From NCBI GenBank assembly GCA_913057785.1, contig CAJXPD010000039.1:1-51281 (forward strand): a DNA stretch of 51,281 nucleotides, in the 5' to 3' direction. The position numbers were made by a program, and so were the translations under genes. Positions 1 through 7,899 of this stretch are shown one piece after another. Each line of letters starts with the position of its first letter. The stretch's first letter is position 1. Under the pieces are notes generated by a model. It was not told the origin of the DNA, did not search any database, and saw only the letters and a program-made list of their open reading frames with translations. The DNA comes from an uncultured Lewinella sp. (GTDB taxonomy: Bacteria; Bacteroidota; Bacteroidia; Chitinophagales; Saprospiraceae).

Positions 1-57
1 CATGGTCATGTTCTCCTTCGTGGTCATGGTCATGTTCTCCTTCGTGGTCATGGTCAT
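1..57. repeat. 24-bp tandem repeat inside the permease gene
   Basis: Two perfect 24-bp units (1-24 and 25-48) are followed by a 9-bp partial unit (49-57), and the array runs off the window edge. On the minus strand each unit encodes HDHDHEGE, so copy number changes would lengthen or shorten a metal-binding loop without breaking the frame. Confidence 0.85.
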
Positions 58-697
58 CTTCTTCATTTTCATGCTCTTCTCCATGCCCAGCATGAACTAG
101 CCAAACACTTTCGAGATTAGTCAAGATGAGTTGATCCAACACGGAATTTGTTTTTTCCAAAATCCCAACCACCTTGTAGTTGTATTCATCATGGACGTGG
201 CCACCTTCAACCTCTCCGTGCGTTCCTAAGAAAGAGTCCCCAAGCTTCAGCCCCGTTTTACGGGCTATGTCTGTACCAATAGTTGCTTCCATCGTCTTGC
301 TAAATATCTTCCCTTCGCGCAATTTTGCATCATATTTATGTATATACCCTTCGGTAGTACCTAATATGCGGAATCCTCGATAAGTATCACCATAGGCCAG
401 CGGGATAGCTTCCTTGACTACGGGAGCCTCCATGATATTGCGAGCTTCGGCTAGTTTGATATTACCCGTTGGGGCATCTATATGGTATACAGCGGACAAC
501 ACTAATTGCAAAGGACTTCCTTTGGCCCCTACCACCAGATCAATATCTTGTAAATCCCGCGCAAATTTTTGTTCCAGTTGATTCTGAATCAATAACAATA
601 GGGAGATGATACCCACTCCAAAAAGGAGTAGGCTAACACATAGTGCAGTATTCAGCGGTTTGTAGACTATATTTTTCCAGGCTATTTTCCCGAGCAT
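1..697 (-). CDS. FtsX/MacB-type ABC transporter permease, His-rich periplasmic region (partial)
   Basis: The start ATG is at 697; the 3' end lies outside the window. The visible 232 residues begin with an N-terminal membrane helix (about residues 15-37) followed by a MacB-type periplasmic domain (motif DLVVGAKGSPLQLVLSA), as in FtsX-like permeases of the LolCE/MacB superfamily. Near residue 205 the chain becomes a His/Asp/Glu-rich segment with repeats of HDHDHEGE, running off the window edge. The gene follows the LolD-like ATPase with an 11-nt gap, in one operon with a MerC-like protein. Related ABC sets with His-rich parts (for example Vibrio ZrgABCDE) are zinc-regulated, so a role in zinc or other metal traffic across the envelope is inferred. 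Lipoprotein or peptide export cannot be excluded. Confidence 0.8.
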   Translation of the reverse strand, partial: MLGKIAWKNIVYKPLNTALCVSLLLFGVGIISLLLLIQNQLEQKFARDLQDIDLVVGAKGSPLQLVLSAVYHIDAPTGNIKLAEARNIMEAPVVKEAIPLAYGDTYRGFRILGTTEGYIHKYDAKLREGKIFSKTMEATIGTDIARKTGLKLGDSFLGTHGEVEGGHVHDEYNYKVVGILEKTNSVLDQLILTNLESVWLVHAGHGEEHENEEDDHDHEGEHDHDHEGEHDH

Positions 698-708
698 TCT
701 TTTTGATT

Positions 709-1338
709 TTAATTGACGAGGTCATTTAGCGTTACCGAATTACTTATCTCATGGCTTAGGCGGTCATCATGGGTGACAATGATTAAGACCGCATTTTGCG
801 CCTTTGCTTCCTCCAACAGTAGATCTATGACTAGGCCACAGTTTTTGTTGTCAAGTGCACTGGTGGGTTCATCAGCTAGTAACAGTTTCGGTTCGTTCAT
901 CACGGCCCTGGCTATGGAGGCTCTTTGTTGCTGTCCAACACTCAGTTGATGCGGGTAGCGAAATAAAAGGCCATTGATATTAAAACGATCGGCAATAGCT
1001 CTTGCCTTGCTTCGACCTTCCGCGTAGGGAGAAAGTAGCAGGTTTTCCAGAACGGAAAGCGATTCGATAAAGTAAGTCTGTTGATAGACGATACCAATAT
1101 GCCGCCCTCGGAACTGATCTATTCTTGAAGGTGGGAAGGCTGAAATCGCTTCGCCGTCCACGATTACTTGACCAGATGTGGGTCGCCGCTAGCCCGCCAA
1201 TAAGTGCAGCAGCGTCGTTTTACCACAGCCCGATTCTCCGCGAACTAATAAAGCTTCTCCTGCTCTCACGCTAATGTCAGGGAAGTGGATAGGTTCGGAT
1301 CCGGGATATTGGTAGGTCAAATTTTTAGTGGTGATCAT
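709..1338 (-). pseudogene. LolD-like ABC transporter ATP-binding protein with in-frame amber stop
   Basis: Read from ATG at 1338, the 209-codon frame is a complete small ABC ATPase: Walker [10 protein letters not shown] (residues 34-42), a Q-loop (YQQ), signature LSVGQQQR, Walker B LLLADEP and the H-loop THDD. The family is LolD/MacB-like. Codon 50 (1191-1189) is TAG, directly after Walker A, where relatives have a leucine (LLAGL); TTG to TAG needs one base change. An internal GTG at 1161 would give a 150-aa protein lacking Walker A, which could not bind ATP normally. The options are a genuine nonsense mutation, suppression/readthrough, or a sequencing error. The gene sits between the MerC-like gene (12 bp away) and the permease (11 bp away). 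Confidence 0.8.
1189..1191 (-). other. In-frame TAG interrupting the ABC ATPase
   Basis: The minus-strand codon reads GGC TAG CGG. The frame is open for 49 codons before it and 160 after it, and protein family conservation continues on both sides. Confidence 0.9.
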
Positions 1339-1350
1339 TCACGTTTTATT

Positions 1351-1761
1351 TTAGTTTGACACTTCAATTTTACAATGATGCTGGCCATGGTAGAAGTTCT
1401 TGATATGTGCCATGACCAAGGTAATGGAGCCAACATACATAAGCCAGTGTCCGAAGGCCAAGTGCATTGACTCGAGTAAAAGCCCGATGGTAAATGCGAT
1501 CCATGCTGCCCATAAAACCCATTTAAGGGTGATAAAGGATGTGTTCCGGGCGGCGTACCATACTGCTAGAAAACTGAGGATCAAGAAAACATAATCTAGT
1601 GCAGCCCAGGCACCGTGGTTGTGTACCTGTCTGCCTATCATGCCGTAATACAGGGGTTTGGCTGTAAAGAGTAGGGGCGTCAGCGCGCAATGAATGAGAC
1701 AGAGTCCACTGGCTGAAATTCCCAGCCAGTCTGCGTAAATAACTCTCTTGTTGTGATTCAT
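1351..1761 (-). CDS. MerC domain membrane protein
   Basis: A 136-aa protein with about four membrane helices. The N-terminus contains the MerC-family core, ADWLGISASGLCLIHCALTPL, where the two cysteines (GLC and HC) sit in the first helix. MerC proteins were described as inner-membrane mercuric ion transporters. In Bacteroidota, MerC-domain genes are often found next to Fur-family or zinc-responsive genes, not mer operons, and no merA, merP or merR is present here. Its place between a possible metal-regulator palindrome and an ABC transporter with a His-rich loop points to metal uptake or trafficking. The His-rich C-terminus (YHGQHHCKIEVSN) with a further cysteine could bind metal. Confidence 0.8.
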   Translation of the reverse strand: MNHNKRVIYADWLGISASGLCLIHCALTPLLFTAKPLYYGMIGRQVHNHGAWAALDYVFLILSFLAVWYAARNTSFITLKWVLWAAWIAFTIGLLLESMHLAFGHWLMYVGSITLVMAHIKNFYHGQHHCKIEVSN

Positions 1762-1829
1762 GTTGTGTCTTTCGAATTAAACATTTACACGAAAGCGTTT
1801 TTCTGTTCTAGTACCATGGATTGACTTGA

Positions 1830-2045
1830 TCACTGCCTACCGTTTATAATTTGAAGACGGTTGTCTTCCATATTGATCTCCTCGTATAAACATGTCTTTA
1901 AGTGCTTTCCCCTTGAATCAAAGGTATGGTAGACGCCATTTCTCAAAAGCTGACTTATGAAGGTCTCCCGGACAGCTACGGGTAGCAATCTTACCCGTTT
2001 GACAAACTGAGGATTTAGTCTTAAGCCTTTTTTCAATTCAATCAT
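1830..2045 (-). CDS. Hypothetical protein, 71 aa, first gene of the metal operon
   Basis: I do not recognise the family. The protein is small, basic at its N-terminus (IELKKGLRLNPQFVKRVRLL) and soluble: no signal peptide, membrane helix or cysteine cluster, one cysteine (KTCLYE). It starts 47 bp from the 2093-2111 palindrome and ends 68 bp before the merC-like start, on the same strand, so it is probably the promoter-proximal gene of this operon. It could be a short regulator or a degenerate remnant. Support comes from position and an intact frame only. Confidence 0.5.
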   Translation of the reverse strand: MIELKKGLRLNPQFVKRVRLLPVAVRETFISQLLRNGVYHTFDSRGKHLKTCLYEEINMEDNRLQIINGRQ

Positions 2046-2092
2046 TACATAATAAATGCAGTCTTGCTGTAAAAGTAAGTAGATAATTTAAA

Positions 2093-2111
2093 AATGCAAC
2101 ATAGTTGCATT
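2093..2111. promoter_or_regulatory. Perfect palindrome, candidate Fur/Zur-family operator
   Basis: AATGCAAC (2093-2100), ATA spacer, GTTGCATT (2104-2111) form a perfect 8-3-8 inverted repeat. It lies 47 bp upstream of the first gene of the minus-strand operon with MerC-like and ABC transporter genes, in an AT-rich stretch. Length, symmetry and context fit a dimeric metal-responsive repressor. No regulator gene is in the window, so the assignment to Zur is inference. Confidence 0.5.
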
Positions 2112-2588
2112 AAGTTTGTAGTGCCGAAACATTTAGTACTTGGACAGGACCTTGTTGCCAAGGTGTTTTGTAGCATTAGATGGATTGAAACATGCGCAAA
2201 TCCAACCCTAACACTTCTCTCCAATAAGGGTAAGCTGTTACGTTGGTTTTCATAATCTATTTATTGGATAGTGACATGAATGAGCAGGCAGATAACCTAG
2301 GTGCAATTATGAATTTTAAATTCGGGCGCCAGATTAGAAAGCAGAACTTCATTGATCTCTAATATTGCACTTTTTAAATGGAGGGTACAGAACAGAAATG
2401 CTCAGTAAAAATTCCTGAGGTATGTAAGATTTGAGCAGGATAATCCATGAAACGGTTCTTCAATTCAGCGCTATTTTGGTACTTCTTTGTTTATCTTTGA
2501 ATCGCTTTGAGTTTAGGTAAGTGGGCAGCCTAGCTTGCCCGGACTTGCGTAAATTCTCATGAAAGGAATATACTATCAAAAATTGTCT
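2112..2588. other. Intergenic region upstream of the M1 peptidase gene
   Basis: I see no credible gene or RNA in this stretch. It is AT-rich, separates the divergent metal operon and the M1 peptidase gene, and must hold the promoters of both. The only clear motifs are the palindrome at its left edge and a TATCTTTG box at 2492-2499. Confidence 0.6.
2492..2499 (+). promoter_or_regulatory. Candidate Bacteroidota -7 box
   Basis: TATCTTTG matches the Bacteroidota TAnnTTTG element, about 90 bp upstream of the M1 peptidase start. The nearest upstream TTTG (2475-2478) is closer than the usual -33 spacing, so this is tentative. Confidence 0.3.
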
Positions 2589-4922
2589 ATGAAAAAAACT
2601 TCCACCCTGACCTTGCTATTAGGTCTAATAGCATTTGTGATTCAAGCGCAGAATCCAAACCTTAATTACAACAAGTTTAAGCAATTAAAGGAAGAGTTTC
2701 CTACGCCAAATGCTTATCGCACCGCTTCTGGGGCACCTGGTCATGCTTATTATCAGCAAAAGGCAGACTATAAGATGGACATCAGATTGGATGATGAAAA
2801 TCAGCGAATTTATGGTGACGAGATGATTACCTACTATAATAATTCTCCTGATGTGCTTACCTATCTCTGGCTACAATTGGACCAGAATGTTAGAGCCAAA
2901 GACTCTAAAACCCTAAAAATTCAAACCGGTGAGATCAATGGCCGCATGAGCTTTGGGCAGTTATCTAGAATGCATAATCCTTTTGATGGTGGACATAATA
3001 TTGAATATGTCAAAAATGCCACAGATAAGGATATGAAGCACCATATTGTTGGGACCATGATGCGGGTTGATCTAGATCAGCCCTTGAAGCCTGGGGAAAA
3101 TGTTTCCTTCAAGATCAAGTGGTGGTACAATGTTCCCTCCAACGGCCGTGGTAAAGCGGAGTACTTTGCTGGTGACGACAACTACATCTATACCATCGCT
3201 CAGTTTTTCCCAAGAATGTGTGTGTATAATGAGGTAGAAGGATGGCAGCATAAGGAATTTCTGGGGAGAGGTGAATTTACCCTGGTATTTGGTGATTACG
3301 AGGTAAATATCACTGCTCCAGCTGATCATATTATAGCGGCTACGGGTACTTTGCAGAATCCCAAGGACGTACTGACTAAAGAGCAACGTCAAAGAATGGA
3401 TAAGGCACGTAAAACCACCGATACGCCTGTTATGATCGTTACTCAGGAAGAGGCCATTGAAAATGAAAAAGAAAAATCTACAAAAGAAAAGACTTGGACA
3501 TTCAAAGCAGCAAACGTTCGTGATTTTGCTTTTGCCTCCAGCCGAAAGTTCATCTGGGATGCGATGGCACTAGAGCAAAATGGTAAAACGATCATGTGTA
3601 TGTCTGCTTATTCCAAAGAGGGATATAACCTTTGGAAGAAGTATTCTACTCGGGTAACTGCTCATACCATTGAGGTATACTCACGCATGACGTTCGACTA
3701 TCCCTATCCAGTGGCTTGGTCTATCGATGGCAGTATGGGCATGGAGTATCCTATGGTGGCTTTCAACTACGGTCGTACCGAAGCTGATGGCACCTACTCG
3801 GAGCGTATGAAGTATGGACACATTGGTGTAATTATCCACGAGATTGGTCACAACTATTTCCCAATGATCGTGAACTCGGATGAGCGCCAGTGGACCTGGA
3901 TGGATGAAGGGATCAACAGCTTCTTGGATGCTGTTGCGGGTCAAGAATGGGAGACGGATCATGATTGGGGAGCCCAACCAGCAAAGATTGTCTCTTACAT
4001 GAGTAGACCTAAGGAAAACCTTTCTCCCATTATGACCAACTCAGAATCTGTACAAAGCCTCGGGCCTAATGCCTATACCAAGCCAGCAACAGCCTTGTAC
4101 ATTTTGCGTGAGACCATCATGGGCCGCGAGCTATTCGATATGGCTTTCAAGGAATATGCGAATCGGTGGATGTTTAAGCACCCAACACCTACTGACTTTT
4201 TCCGTACTATGGAAGACGCTTCTGGTATAGATTTAGATTGGTTCTGGAGAGGCTGGTTCTATACCACTGATCATGTTGATTTGGCTATCAAAGGTGTGAA
4301 ATGGTTACAGGTAGATACCAAAGATCCAGAGGTGGAGAAGAATTTAGCTAAAGCTAAGCGAGACAAGGCACCTAAGTATATTGGTGATCAGCGTTATGAA
4401 GCAATGGAGACGATGGTAGAGCGTGATCCTACCATGAATGATTTCTACAACTCTTATGATCCATTGGATGTAACTCCGGAAGATAAGGAAGCTTATGAGC
4501 GCTATATAAGCAAATTGTCGCCAGATGAAAAAGCATTTTTGGACGCAGGCTATCACTACTATTCCGTCGAATTTGATAACCTTGGTGGTTTGGTGATGCC
4601 GATCATTCTTGAATTCCAATTTGTAGACGGCACTTCTGAAATTGTCAGAACACCCGTTCAGATTTGGCAGAAGAATAGTGAAAAGGTCAGTAAGGTCTTC
4701 TTCTTTGAAAAAGAAGTTGAGAAAATTGTTTTAGATCCACTTCTAGAAACTGCGGATACCGATAGAAATAACAATTATTGGCCGGAAACCCGTGAGCCTT
4801 CTCGATTTGAGCTGTTTAAAGGTCGCTCAAGACGAAGAGGAGGTAGTGGTGCTGGTAATCCAATGCAAAGAGCACAGCAGCGTCAACAGCAGCAAAATAA
4901 TAGCAGTGGAGGAGGAAACTAG
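2589..4922 (+). CDS. Secreted M1-family metallopeptidase
   Basis: The start at 2589 is preferred over an ATG 30 bp upstream because it gives a standard signal peptide (MKKTSTLTLLLGLIAFVIQAQ). The 777-aa product has an N-terminal beta domain and a gluzincin catalytic domain. The zinc motif HEIGH is at residues 417-421 and the third ligand is Glu440 (in WMDEGINSF), the exact HExxH-18-E spacing of M1. An upstream GSMGMEYPM replaces the GAMEN exopeptidase motif, as in other Bacteroidota M1 enzymes. It should cleave N-terminal residues from peptides in the periplasm or outside. The C-terminus ends in a low-complexity Arg/Gln/Asn/Gly tail (about residues 740-777) with no T9SS domain. The gene stands alone, followed by a hairpin. 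Confidence 0.9.
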   Translation: MKKTSTLTLLLGLIAFVIQAQNPNLNYNKFKQLKEEFPTPNAYRTASGAPGHAYYQQKADYKMDIRLDDENQRIYGDEMITYYNNSPDVLTYLWLQLDQNVRAKDSKTLKIQTGEINGRMSFGQLSRMHNPFDGGHNIEYVKNATDKDMKHHIVGTMMRVDLDQPLKPGENVSFKIKWWYNVPSNGRGKAEYFAGDDNYIYTIAQFFPRMCVYNEVEGWQHKEFLGRGEFTLVFGDYEVNITAPADHIIAATGTLQNPKDVLTKEQRQRMDKARKTTDTPVMIVTQEEAIENEKEKSTKEKTWTFKAANVRDFAFASSRKFIWDAMALEQNGKTIMCMSAYSKEGYNLWKKYSTRVTAHTIEVYSRMTFDYPYPVAWSIDGSMGMEYPMVAFNYGRTEADGTYSERMKYGHIGVIIHEIGHNYFPMIVNSDERQWTWMDEGINSFLDAVAGQEWETDHDWGAQPAKIVSYMSRPKENLSPIMTNSESVQSLGPNAYTKPATALYILRETIMGRELFDMAFKEYANRWMFKHPTPTDFFRTMEDASGIDLDWFWRGWFYTTDHVDLAIKGVKWLQVDTKDPEVEKNLAKAKRDKAPKYIGDQRYEAMETMVERDPTMNDFYNSYDPLDVTPEDKEAYERYISKLSPDEKAFLDAGYHYYSVEFDNLGGLVMPIILEFQFVDGTSEIVRTPVQIWQKNSEKVSKVFFFEKEVEKIVLDPLLETADTDRNNNYWPETREPSRFELFKGRSRRRGGSGAGNPMQRAQQRQQQQNNSSGGGN

Positions 4923-4971
4923 GCGATGTTAAAAACCTAGTACTTTTTTCTCTGACTACATATCTTTAGAG

Positions 4972-4998
4972 GTGCGACAGTAATATCTACTGTCGCAC
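4972..4998 (+). terminator. Hairpin after the M1 peptidase gene
   Basis: GTGCGACAGTA (4972-4982) pairs perfectly with TACTGTCGCAC (4988-4998) around a 5-nt loop, 49 bp after the stop. Only a short TTCTT follows, so it may be a weak terminator or an mRNA-stabilising stem. Confidence 0.6.
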
Positions 4999-5172
4999 TT
5001 CTTAGTTGTATTACCTTGTTTTTTCTAATATTCTGCCTGGACTTCAAACGAGTTACCTATTCGGATTTGTGCTTCTTGTAATGGGGATACAAATGCCGTT
5101 TACACTTCGATAGTATGCACTAGAAATACTATTTTTAAATCTATTACGAACACAAACTAAGCTTCCTTTTTC

Positions 5173-7755
5173 ATGAAACGATTATTGCCTCTTCTAGTCT
5201 GTCTGCTTTTCTCACTATCCTTAATAAGTCAGGATTATTTCTACAAGGACTTTGGCCCCTTTGATCCCTCAATTCCAAGCCCAGAAGCATTTCTGGGGTA
5301 CGAAATAGGGGATTATCATACCCGGCACGATCGCATCGTGGCCTATCTGGAAGCCCTGGCGGATGCCTCCGACCGAGCCAATCTGATCGATTATGGCAAA
5401 ACGCATGAGCTGAGAAGGCTGGTAATACTTCAGATCAGCGATCCTGATCACTTGCAAAACATCGAAGATTTAAGGCAAAATCACCTCCAGTTAGTCAATC
5501 CAGATGCCACCATTCAAGATAGTGACCTGGCCGATTTGCCCATTTTTATCAACCTGGCCTACAATGTCCATGGCAATGAACCTTCCGGCGGAGAAGCCTC
5601 CATGTTAGCGGCTTATGTCTTGACTGCTTCTAACCACCCAGATATACAACGATATCGACAGCAATCCATCGTTTTCTTGGATCCGGTGATCAATCCGGAC
5701 GGACGGGATCGACATTCCCAGTGGGCAAATTCACATAGAAGCTCAGTTTTGAATGCTGATCCTATGGACTCCGAACACAATGAAATGTGGCCAAGAGGGA
5801 GAACGAATCATTATTGGTTTGACCTGAACAGGGATTGGCTGCTGTTGGTGCATCCCGAAAGCCAAGGGAAGTTGAATTGGTACCACCAGTGGTACCCGAA
5901 TGTAGTTACGGATTTCCACGAAATGGGGACCAATAGTTCTTACTTCTTTGAGCCGATGAAAGCCATTGGTTCCAAAGACCCCATCATGCCCGTCGAGAAT
6001 TATACGACGCTCAATGATACCTTCGCTCTGTACTTCCAACGGGAGATGGATAAGTTGGGTTCCTTGTACTTCACAAAGGAAGTCTTTGATGGAACCTATC
6101 CAGGTTATGGTTCTTCCTATCCTGACTTGCAAGGTGGCTTAGGTATACTGTTTGAACAGGCCAGTTCTCGCGGACACGTGCAGGATACCGACATGGGGCA
6201 GATTACTTTTGCGTTTACGATTCGGAATCAGTTTGTCAACTCCATAGCAACTGTCGAAGCTTCCGTGAAGCATAAGAAAATGATGTATGCTTATCAGCAA
6301 GAATTCTTTAAGTCGGCTATCGCCAATGCGGATAAAAGCAAGGTGAAAGCCTATGTCTTTGGAGAAGCGTACGATCAGAACCGGCTTCAAGCCTTCTTGA
6401 ATTTATTGCTTTCACACAAGATCAAGGTATATGAACTAGATCAAAATACCACCTTGAATGGTCATGCCTACGAAGCCGGCAAGGCCTATATCGTACCTAC
6501 CGCTCAAGCTCAATATCGTATGGTGCAGACCATGTTCGAAACCTACAGCGAATATCAGGATAGTGTTTTTTACGACGCTTCCGCTTGGTCTTTGGCGAAT
6601 GCTTACAACATGAAGTATGCGGCCGCTAGTAAAATGATAGGACTTGGACAGGAAGTAACCCTGACAGATCTGGCTTCTAGTGAGAAGACCATTCCCGTTT
6701 CCAATTATGCCTACATCATTGGATGGGAGGATTATAATGCACCGGCACTACTTTACCATCTACAATCTAAGGGAGTACGTGTTATGGCCTCACAGAAACC
6801 ATTTACGCTTCCTACTTCAGCAGGAGATCAGAGCTTTTCCTACGGTTCACTCGTTATTCCGCTACAAAAGCAGAAGATGGATGGGGAGGAATTAAGAGCG
6901 ATTTTGCAGGAGGCAGCTAATGCATATCAAATCGATGTGCATGCGGCTACTACGGGCTACAGTCGGTCTGGTATTGACTTAGGTAGCCGATACGTTAGCC
7001 CCTTGAAAAAGCCCAAAGCCGTGATGCTCACAGGAGACGGGACCAGCAGTTATGAAGTAGGTTTTGTATGGCATCTTCTGGATCAGCGTGTAAAAATGCC
7101 TATCACCAAACTGCAAACCAGTATGTTTGGAAGAGCAGATCTTAGTGAATATACTACGATGGTGCTCGTTTCGGGAAGCTATAGTAATCTTGATAGCACG
7201 GATATCCAGCAAATCAAGGACTGGGTCTCGGAAGGCAATACTTTAATTACCATCGGTAGGGCTACGGCCTGGGCCATCGGTAAGAAGCTCGTGAAGGAGT
7301 CTTTGGTGAAAGAGGATAAGGATAAGAAGGGTGAAAAGAAGGATAGCACGGAAAAGAAGAGATACGATTATGTCCAGGCTTCTGAAATCAGAGGTCGGGA
7401 TGGTGTAGGTGGAGTGATTTTCGAGATAGATCTCGACATCACTCATCCCTTGGGATATGGGTACAGGGATCGTCAATTGCCCATTTATCGCAATAATAAA
7501 GTATGGATTACCCCCAGCAAAAATGAATTCAGTAATGTGGCTATGTACACCGATGACCCACACATTGACGGCTTCATTACCGATGATAACCTGAATAAGT
7601 TCCTCAAGAAATCTGCCTCTATTGTAGTAAGCAGGGCAGGGCAGGGGAGAGTCGTATTATTTGCCGAAGATCCTAACTTCCGCGGCACCTGGTACGGCAC
7701 GAATAAGCTGTTTTTGAATGCAGTCTTCTTTGGAGAATTGATTAGAGTACCTTAA
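5173..7755 (+). CDS. Secreted M14-family zinc carboxypeptidase-like protein
   Basis: An 860-aa protein with a signal peptide (cleavage near residue 20, LISQD). The M14 zinc ligands are visible: HGNEPSG supplies His133 and Glu136, and DFHEMG supplies His249. An NPDGR motif (NPDGRDRHSQW) and LNRDW lie between them, typical of the large Bacteroidota M14 proteins. The catalytic part covers about residues 40-370. The remaining ~490 residues look like a class I glutamine amidotransferase-like fold (ISYG, VLVSGSYS) with a Lys/Glu-rich low-complexity segment near residues 710-735. It probably removes C-terminal amino acids or cleaves peptide-like substrates outside the cytoplasm. It is transcribed in the same direction as the M1 peptidase but 250 bp away, so likely from its own promoter. 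Confidence 0.88.
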   Translation: MKRLLPLLVCLLFSLSLISQDYFYKDFGPFDPSIPSPEAFLGYEIGDYHTRHDRIVAYLEALADASDRANLIDYGKTHELRRLVILQISDPDHLQNIEDLRQNHLQLVNPDATIQDSDLADLPIFINLAYNVHGNEPSGGEASMLAAYVLTASNHPDIQRYRQQSIVFLDPVINPDGRDRHSQWANSHRSSVLNADPMDSEHNEMWPRGRTNHYWFDLNRDWLLLVHPESQGKLNWYHQWYPNVVTDFHEMGTNSSYFFEPMKAIGSKDPIMPVENYTTLNDTFALYFQREMDKLGSLYFTKEVFDGTYPGYGSSYPDLQGGLGILFEQASSRGHVQDTDMGQITFAFTIRNQFVNSIATVEASVKHKKMMYAYQQEFFKSAIANADKSKVKAYVFGEAYDQNRLQAFLNLLLSHKIKVYELDQNTTLNGHAYEAGKAYIVPTAQAQYRMVQTMFETYSEYQDSVFYDASAWSLANAYNMKYAAASKMIGLGQEVTLTDLASSEKTIPVSNYAYIIGWEDYNAPALLYHLQSKGVRVMASQKPFTLPTSAGDQSFSYGSLVIPLQKQKMDGEELRAILQEAANAYQIDVHAATTGYSRSGIDLGSRYVSPLKKPKAVMLTGDGTSSYEVGFVWHLLDQRVKMPITKLQTSMFGRADLSEYTTMVLVSGSYSNLDSTDIQQIKDWVSEGNTLITIGRATAWAIGKKLVKESLVKEDKDKKGEKKDSTEKKRYDYVQASEIRGRDGVGGVIFEIDLDITHPLGYGYRDRQLPIYRNNKVWITPSKNEFSNVAMYTDDPHIDGFITDDNLNKFLKKSASIVVSRAGQGRVVLFAEDPNFRGTWYGTNKLFLNAVFFGELIRVP

Positions 7756-7764
7756 GCTAGGAGA

Positions 7765-7861
7765 GTCATCCGATGTCATCCTTGGCCAATCATCCGAAGT
7801 CTCCCTAAGGGTAGTCTCAGTTAGACTTCGGATGAACCTTCCCAGAAAGACATCGGATGAC
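7765..7861. repeat. Nested inverted repeats between convergent genes
   Basis: The outer arms GTCATCCGATGTC (7765-7777) and GACATCGGATGAC (7849-7861) are perfect 13-bp complements. Inside them TCATCCGAAGTCT (7790-7802) pairs perfectly with AGACTTCGGATGA (7823-7835). A third copy of the outer right arm (GACATCGGATGG) follows at 7874-7885. The structure lies between the M14 gene and the opposing BNR gene and could terminate both. Its inner stem shares the TCCGAAG core with four other intergenic repeats. Confidence 0.75.
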
Positions 7862-7899
7862 TCAACCTCAGGCGACATCGGATGGCTAGGCTTAGGCTG

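Noticed and set aside
1..57. Short regularly spaced repeats resembling CRISPR
   Set aside because: They are directly tandem without spacers and encode a His/Asp repeat in a protein frame.
1351..1761. Mercury resistance locus
   Set aside because: Only a MerC-like gene is present; there is no merA, merP, merT or merR nearby.
2559..2588. Upstream ATG for the M1 peptidase
   Set aside because: It adds ten residues before a standard signal peptide; the next ATG is more likely.
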